Both the position numbers and the translations under genes were made by a program. A DNA stretch of 64,000 nucleotides from a virus: the IMG/VR virus record IMGVR_UViG_3300042321_002277, positions 27,931-91,930 of that record; one strand, given 5' to 3'. A model generated the notes under the pieces. The model made no database searches, had not been told where the DNA came from, and was given only the letters and a program-made list of their open reading frames with translations. Of the stretch, positions 58,989 to 64,000 are shown piece by piece (within the stretch, counting starts at the first letter, position 1; every line of letters begins with the position of its first letter).

Positions 58989-61900
58989 TTACCTACGCCC
59001 AATTTCTATATTTGGACCTGGGTTTATTTCTCCATCAGCTATACCGCCTACTTCTGGGAAAACTTGAACAATAAGGCCAGGTCTTGAGTAGGTTATCTTT
59101 GGCGCAGATGGAGGTTTGATAATAAATGCTGGAATACATACTTCAGTCTTAGACACTGTCAGTATATTGCTAACTCCGAGGAACGTATTCACGGTACGCA
59201 AGGTTGGAGTATTTACGCGACTTACTGCAGAAGCCTGACCACTTAGGGAGATGGTTGGACTTAGTGAACCTGTTACTGCCAGCTTGCACTCTATCAACGC
59301 AAACTTAATAGTAATGTAGGCTCCCAAAGATGCAGAAAGTCGGCTAATGCAATTAATTGGCAGCGGTACAGTACCGGGCGACAAGACTGTTAAATCCGGT
59401 GGAAGATCAGAAACTCCGAGACATCCGTAGACCGGATCGCAATCCGCTGGCGCGAAGAGACCCAATTTCGAGCTAGCAGATCCTCTGAGCCCCATGTTTA
59501 CCTTGCAGAAAACTGAGCCTGTGGTCAAAGCAGGAGTCAAAGGCGCAGCGGGCAGCGCTCTTTGCTTTGGCAATGAAACAGACGCTACATTGCATATCGC
59601 TGCTATCGCCTTAGTAGGCATTATCTTTGTAGTGCTATTTGGACTTAGATCGGCCGCAGCAACTAAAGATGTTGCAGCGATAGGTAGCGTCAACGCATTT
59701 GTGGTTACTCCTACCGTGAATCCAAACTCCGCCAAGATAGGAGCATGATTGACTTCGATGCTTCCCGTAGCGGTGGTGCGCTTGCTGTTATGCTTTAATC
59801 CTAGCTCAAACATACCAAGCCACGTTTCGGCTCGTCCGTTATTTGCAGTCAATCTATTGGAGTCGAGCGTTAGGAAAGGATCATCCAGCAGATCCAAACT
59901 ATAGATCGAGCTTAGAGTGTCGTAGCTAGCAGGAGCTGCCTTGTACGGGTGATTGTTTGGCAGATTGGCCTGTAGATTAAACTTGTGGGCCAAGTAGCCT
60001 TCGACGATTTGAATGTCCTCGTCGCTAAGGCGTCCTTCGACCACTACGACCTCTGCATAAGTATCATTAGTATCGTGGAGATTGACTGTGGTTGTGCCTG
60101 TTGTGCCGGCAATTCCTCCGCCTAGGTGATATCCAACGCCTATACCAGTAGCTGGCATATAAGTAGTCGCGTTCTGCACGTTCCATGTAGTGACTGGCGT
60201 GCCATTGACTCTTAGGCCTCTATCTGCCAACCCCCCATAATAGCCACACAATACTCCAGGATTAGTGTTCACTGCCGTAGCTGCCGTATCGTATGTAGAT
60301 CCCATGAAGAGCACTGGTCTGCCTAAGCCAAATCCAATTCCTTGTACCTTGGGATTTCCTGCTCCAGGTAGAGCATACTTTCCTATAGCTGCGTGTATAT
60401 CTGCAGCGTTTGCAGGCTTTTGATACACCAGGAAATAGGTAAATGAGGATTCGGCCACTGAGGCAGGGGCATATAGCTTGTCCGCAGTACTGTTATCGAA
60501 CTGTGCGCCTCGGAAGGACGTATTGAATGTAGCGACATTGGGTTGCGCTGCAGGAACGCCTTCAGCTAAGGTAATCGATTCAGTCGTAATGCTATTAGAC
60601 CAACTGGAAATAGCTTGACCTACCGTAGAGGACAAGCTTTCGTATTTAAACCAAGCTCTGACTCCTAGATTTGCAGGAGTTACAGGCCCAGGATTAGCAA
60701 CTCTTCCGCCAGTCCTTGCTGAACGAAGATCTGACCCTACATACTCGAGTTTAGCGCTTCCTCCGTAAGTGTTACGAATGAAGCTAGGAGAAATAAAGTC
60801 ATTTGACGAGCTCAGCGTAATTGCCGAAGCATTGTCTGACGCCGACGTAACACGTACAGATCCATAGGAATTCAGAATAGTCGATTCAAAGCCCGTGCCA
60901 TTCTTGGCTGCAATTACAAAGTCCGCCGGCTGGCTTAGATCCGAGCCCATATTGGATCCGTCGCGGAATACTCTTTGAATGCCGATCTTGGAGTCCAGAT
61001 TCAAGGCAAACAACGAAGCAGAGTTTACTGTGCAGGATACTCCGCGAGGAACAATGCTTAGAACGTACTGAGAGTCTAGGAATGTTGCAGCACCTGGCCA
61101 AGTATCGAGGGCTAGGAACGTTTCAGCAAAGTGAACAGGATCGTTGATTGAATACAACGAGGACTGCCCTACTGCAGAGAATCGGCGGATCGTCGTCTTC
61201 TGGCCGTCGAAGTATCTGTCGAGGTATACGTCTACAGACCAAGAATCTGTAACTCCTGGAATTCCAGAAATATAAGACAAAGCAATATTGGAATAGTCGA
61301 ACTGCTGCAGTCTTGGTAAGACGTCCTGCAAAGACTCATCTGGCAAAGAGAAATACTGTTTTTGCGCAGTATTGACTTTGTAGAACTCTGGGTTAAGAGA
61401 CGTAGACACGTCATCGTAGCCCCACTGTACTAAGTCTCCAGTGCTCTTCAGTGCATATATCTGCCCTCTGTAGGTATCTAGCTGAGAGACAACGTCGCCA
61501 AATATAAGACCCGACGAGGCCACGTTACGAATTGCAAGAGCCTCTGCCGGAGGAGAGTATAGAAGCGCGTTACAGCTAGCAGGCACTAGGTCTCCGCCAA
61601 ATACGATAACTTCGTCATCTGTACTTACGATTACGCTATAGCCTGCCCCATATGGGAATCTGGTGCTTCTTTGGAAGTGGTATTGGTATCGCCCCGCAGC
61701 CACCAGCTTAGCCTTCCTGCTACCGCCTCTACGGAATGCAGTAGGTACGTTAGTGGCATTTGATATTGTGCCTTGCCGCACGCCAAATCCTAGTAAGGCC
61801 TGTACAGCCTCTACTACAGGCTCTCTATTTGGATAAATTTCTGATATAGGGGCGTTTATAGCATAAGGGTGATCTAATGGCAGTATGGCTGGGCACAAAG

Positions 61901-64000
61901 CTCCAGCCCGGTGAATAATGTATCCCTCTAGCCTATCGCTATAGTTAGTTCTGTAGCTAGGATCATCGGGAGTCTTCTCGCTCAACGAGTTATCTACAAA
62001 CGCAACTACTCTTTGATCTGTACTTCCCGTACCTCCAACGTAACTGGTAATTTCGAATCCAGTCGACGTCATTGCATACGCGGTGAACTCGCCGCCTGCG
62101 ACAGCCGGGCAATTGAATCCCTTATTTTCTCCAGAGTAGGAGAAGCCTGGTACATTGCATTGGCCCTTGCTGTTATCTCCGAAGGCTAAAATATCTCCGG
62201 CATTGACTGCAAAAGTACCGCCTGGCACAAATTGAGAGTAGCTTGAAGAGGCTCTGCCGACTATGTGTGCTTTACCTGCACTTACAGTTGAGAATTGAAT
62301 ATCGAAATAAGGAGCCGGAATAGTCGATATAGAGCCCCAGGCAAGCAGCTTGTTAGTGGATGCGTTTATGGCTACGGTGAAGGTATCTCCGCAAGCAACC
62401 ATAGAGTACGTGCCTGCGGGACTGACAGCCTGTCCTTGCGTGTTGCTACCCCAGCACGCCACTGTCCCATCTGCTCTTAATGCTGCAGCGTGGCGATTTC
62501 TGGAACTTACCGATGTAAAAGTGCTGCCAGTTGGGACAGTCAAAGCACCGTCTGAACCGGCACTACCCCAAGCAACCAGAGTTCCTTGTGTAGCGTTGTA
62601 CGTGGCTGCCTTGATTGCGTAGTAAGAATTGCTGCCTGCGGCAACGGCAATTGCGTGCTCAAGCCCGGTTAGCTGGGAGCTGGAGTAGTATCTACTCGTG
62701 GTCTTAGCTCTTATAGATGCAGGAATTGCGTTATATGCTGCAGTGAACTCTGCTTGAGTTGGCGCAGCAACAACAACATGTTTGTATGGGCCTACTTGAG
62801 TAATGGTAGTAGGGTTAAAAGATACAGTGCGTCTAGTGTTTGCATCTGGTACCGCTGTGTAGTACGGCGCACCAGTATCTCCCCAAGAAACCATGGTTCC
62901 ACCTGTACCCGTCGTACGAACAGCGACAGCGTAGTACGAGGACCAACCAGTGCCTAGCTTGATATAGGATCCTGCTGGAGTGCTAGTGACTAGAGTTCCA
63001 TACCAGTCCGCTCCCCACGAAGCTAAAGTATTATCGGACTTAATTGCTACAGTGTGATAGTAGCCTGCGGCGATATCCAAACATCCAGTGCCCAATCCGA
63101 CAGGATTCGTGGTCTGCCCATGGCCATTATCGCCCCAGCAAACTACTGCACCATTAGACTTGAGAGCAACAGTGTGATAGGCGCCAGCAACTATCTTTAC
63201 AACGTTAGATTGAGCGTTGACCGGTACGTTCAACTGACCTGAGCCATTGTCACCCCAGCAGACAACTTTACCATTAGTTGTAAGGGCAGCAAAGTGTCTC
63301 TTACCGCCAACTACTTTAGTACATACTCCTAAATCTGAGGGGGGTGTCAATAAGCCATCGTAGTCTGCTCCCCAGCAGACTACCGTACCATCTGTTTGCT
63401 TTATACCTGCAGCAGTGTATTCAGCTATGGCTACATCGGTGAAGTCAAAATTGGGAACACTTCGTATCGGGGCAGGTAGATTACCTCCATTAAATCCAAC
63501 TACAGTAGCGCGAGAGTCGGACTTAAGAACAATAGATCCCTCTATAGCGCTAACTACTTTTTGACAGGTAATAGATATATCTGCCGCATCTGCTCTTTGA
63601 GAGTTGTAGTTCTGGCCCCAGCTAAAAATAGTGTTATTGGACTTAACTGCATAGGCGCACTTCTGGCCCAGAGCAACTGAACTCGGAGAGGTAACCACCG
63701 CTCCAGGCTCATAGCTTTGCGGAAGCAGTCGACGGCTAGCTACGTCATATGTTATGTATCTAGACAATTCGTCAGCTACGCTGACAACTGGATATGCAGG
63801 ATATATCAAAACGTTAGAAGTAGGGTCTTCCGCTTTGAACTGAAACTGCTCAGAAGTATAGCTGTTTCCAAGACTTCTAAATCCATAAACCTCAGTAGGA
63901 AGATGCGCAAGATCGCTGACCCACTCTGGCTCATTTGGAAATACTACTTTTGGCCAACGACCGCCTGGATTTGGAGTTTCGTCCGAGTAATCTAATGCCT
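58989..64000 (-). CDS. Giant RCC1-repeat and laminin-G-like surface protein (5' end beyond window)
   Basis: The frame is open to the right edge and continues upstream of the TTG at 63809, so the N-terminus is missing; at least 1669 residues are visible. From about 125 to 620 there are RCC1-type repeats (V-V-C-W-G-D-N-G-x-G-Q, A-G-x-Y-H-T-V-A-L-K-S), which build a beta-propeller. About 1100-1350 looks like a laminin-G/ConA-type sandwich (A-W-F-K-Y-E-S-L near its start and V-V-V-E-G-R-L-S-D-E-D-I-Q at its end). The C-terminal 300 residues are further beta-rich repeats. Such proteins are usually host-binding tail or surface proteins; here it is followed by the head module. Adhesion is inferred. 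Confidence 0.85.
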   Translation of the reverse strand, partial: ALDYSDETPNPGGRWPKVVFPNEPEWVSDLAHLPTEVYGFRSLGNSYTSEQFQFKAEDPTSNVLIYPAYPVVSVADELSRYITYDVASRRLLPQSYEPGAVVTSPSSVALGQKCAYAVKSNNTIFSWGQNYNSQRADAADISITCQKVVSAIEGSIVLKSDSRATVVGFNGGNLPAPIRSVPNFDFTDVAIAEYTAAGIKQTDGTVVCWGADYDGLLTPPSDLGVCTKVVGGKRHFAALTTNGKVVCWGDNGSGQLNVPVNAQSNVVKIVAGAYHTVALKSNGAVVCWGDNGHGQTTNPVGLGTGCLDIAAGYYHTVAIKSDNTLASWGADWYGTLVTSTPAGSYIKLGTGWSSYYAVAVRTTGTGGTMVSWGDTGAPYYTAVPDANTRRTVSFNPTTITQVGPYKHVVVAAPTQAEFTAAYNAIPASIRAKTTSRYYSSSQLTGLEHAIAVAAGSNSYYAIKAATYNATQGTLVAWGSAGSDGALTVPTGSTFTSVSSRNRHAAALRADGTVACWGSNTQGQAVSPAGTYSMVACGDTFTVAINASTNKLLAWGSISTIPAPYFDIQFSTVSAGKAHIVGRASSSYSQFVPGGTFAVNAGDILAFGDNSKGQCNVPGFSYSGENKGFNCPAVAGGEFTAYAMTSTGFEITSYVGGTGSTDQRVVAFVDNSLSEKTPDDPSYRTNYSDRLEGYIIHRAGALCPAILPLDHPYAINAPISEIYPNREPVVEAVQALLGFGVRQGTISNATNVPTAFRRGGSRKAKLVAAGRYQYHFQRSTRFPYGAGYSVIVSTDDEVIVFGGDLVPASCNALLYSPPAEALAIRNVASSGLIFGDVVSQLDTYRGQIYALKSTGDLVQWGYDDVSTSLNPEFYKVNTAQKQYFSLPDESLQDVLPRLQQFDYSNIALSYISGIPGVTDSWSVDVYLDRYFDGQKTTIRRFSAVGQSSLYSINDPVHFAETFLALDTWPGAATFLDSQYVLSIVPRGVSCTVNSASLFALNLDSKIGIQRVFRDGSNMGSDLSQPADFVIAAKNGTGFESTILNSYGSVRVTSASDNASAITLSSSNDFISPSFIRNTYGGSAKLEYVGSDLRSARTGGRVANPGPVTPANLGVRAWFKYESLSSTVGQAISSWSNSITTESITLAEGVPAAQPNVATFNTSFRGAQFDNSTADKLYAPASVAESSFTYFLVYQKPANAADIHAAIGKYALPGAGNPKVQGIGFGLGRPVLFMGSTYDTAATAVNTNPGVLCGYYGGLADRGLRVNGTPVTTWNVQNATTYMPATGIGVGYHLGGGIAGTTGTTTVNLHDTNDTYAEVVVVEGRLSDEDIQIVEGYLAHKFNLQANLPNNHPYKAAPASYDTLSSIYSLDLLDDPFLTLDSNRLTANNGRAETWLGMFELGLKHNSKRTTATGSIEVNHAPILAEFGFTVGVTTNALTLPIAATSLVAAADLSPNSTTKIMPTKAIAAICNVASVSLPKQRALPAAPLTPALTTGSVFCKVNMGLRGSASSKLGLFAPADCDPVYGCLGVSDLPPDLTVLSPGTVPLPINCISRLSASLGAYITIKFALIECKLAVTGSLSPTISLSGQASAVSRVNTPTLRTVNTFLGVSNILTVSKTEVCIPAFIIKPPSAPKITYSRPGLIVQVFPEVGGIADGEINPGPNIEIGRR

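Noticed and set aside
1-64000. tRNA genes, integrase, transposase or lysis genes
   Set aside because: None was recognised in the gaps or among the proteins; the gaps are too short for most RNA genes.

Overview
This 64 kb window is one continuous block of virion (particle) genes from a large tailed phage with a contractile tail (myovirus type). All 57 supported genes lie on the minus strand, so transcription runs from base 64000 towards base 1. Genes are packed with ATGA, GTGA or TGATG overlaps or gaps of a few bases, and the longest gap is only 92 bp (54873-54964). No host-like metabolic genes, tRNAs, integrase, insertion sequences or CRISPR arrays were seen. The host cannot be named from the sequence. 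A multisubunit-type RNA polymerase beta-prime fragment and a sigma-like protein suggest a large phage carrying at least part of its own transcription machinery.

Layout in the direction of transcription. (1) 64000-58989: a giant RCC1-repeat plus laminin-G-like surface protein, truncated by the window edge. (2) 58950-55532: small proteins, then the C-terminal half of an RNA polymerase beta-prime subunit with bridge helix and trigger loop. (3) 55492-43150: the head module, comprising a probable abundant head protein, several unrecognised large head proteins, the prohead protease, an acidic scaffold-like protein, a probable decoration protein and the probable major capsid protein. (4) 43082-38638: a helical protein with two possible starts, a paralogous pair of structural proteins and a probable neck/adaptor. 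(5) 38629-30963: fibre and adhesin genes (collagen-like, fibre-repeat, polyglycine-rich, chaperone-like). (6) 30961-30401: a SAM-dependent methyltransferase. (7) 30363-19450: the tail, comprising terminator-like protein, sheath, tube, spike/hub, an assembly chaperone with a clear -1 frameshift site, and tape measure. (8) 19450-11517: hub proteins, a sigma-factor-like protein, a gp25-like wedge and a baseplate J-like wedge. (9) 11512-1: distal baseplate/fibre genes, including a tandem paralog family sharing an N-terminal R-[NR]-Y-P module and increasingly cysteine-rich proteins, the last cut off by the left edge.

The proteins plausibly work together as a particle-building programme: head (protease, scaffold, capsid), neck, contractile tail, baseplate and host-binding fibres. 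Regulation inside the block seems local. I see sigma70-like promoters with perfect TATAAT hexamers at 55516, 40040, 36081 and 30371. Strong hairpins without U-tracts follow the probable abundant head protein, capsid and tube genes.

The most unusual content is transcription machinery inside a virion operon: the beta-prime half near the head genes and the sigma-like gene between baseplate genes. Portal, terminase and lysis genes were not recognised; they may lie outside the window or among the unrecognised head proteins.
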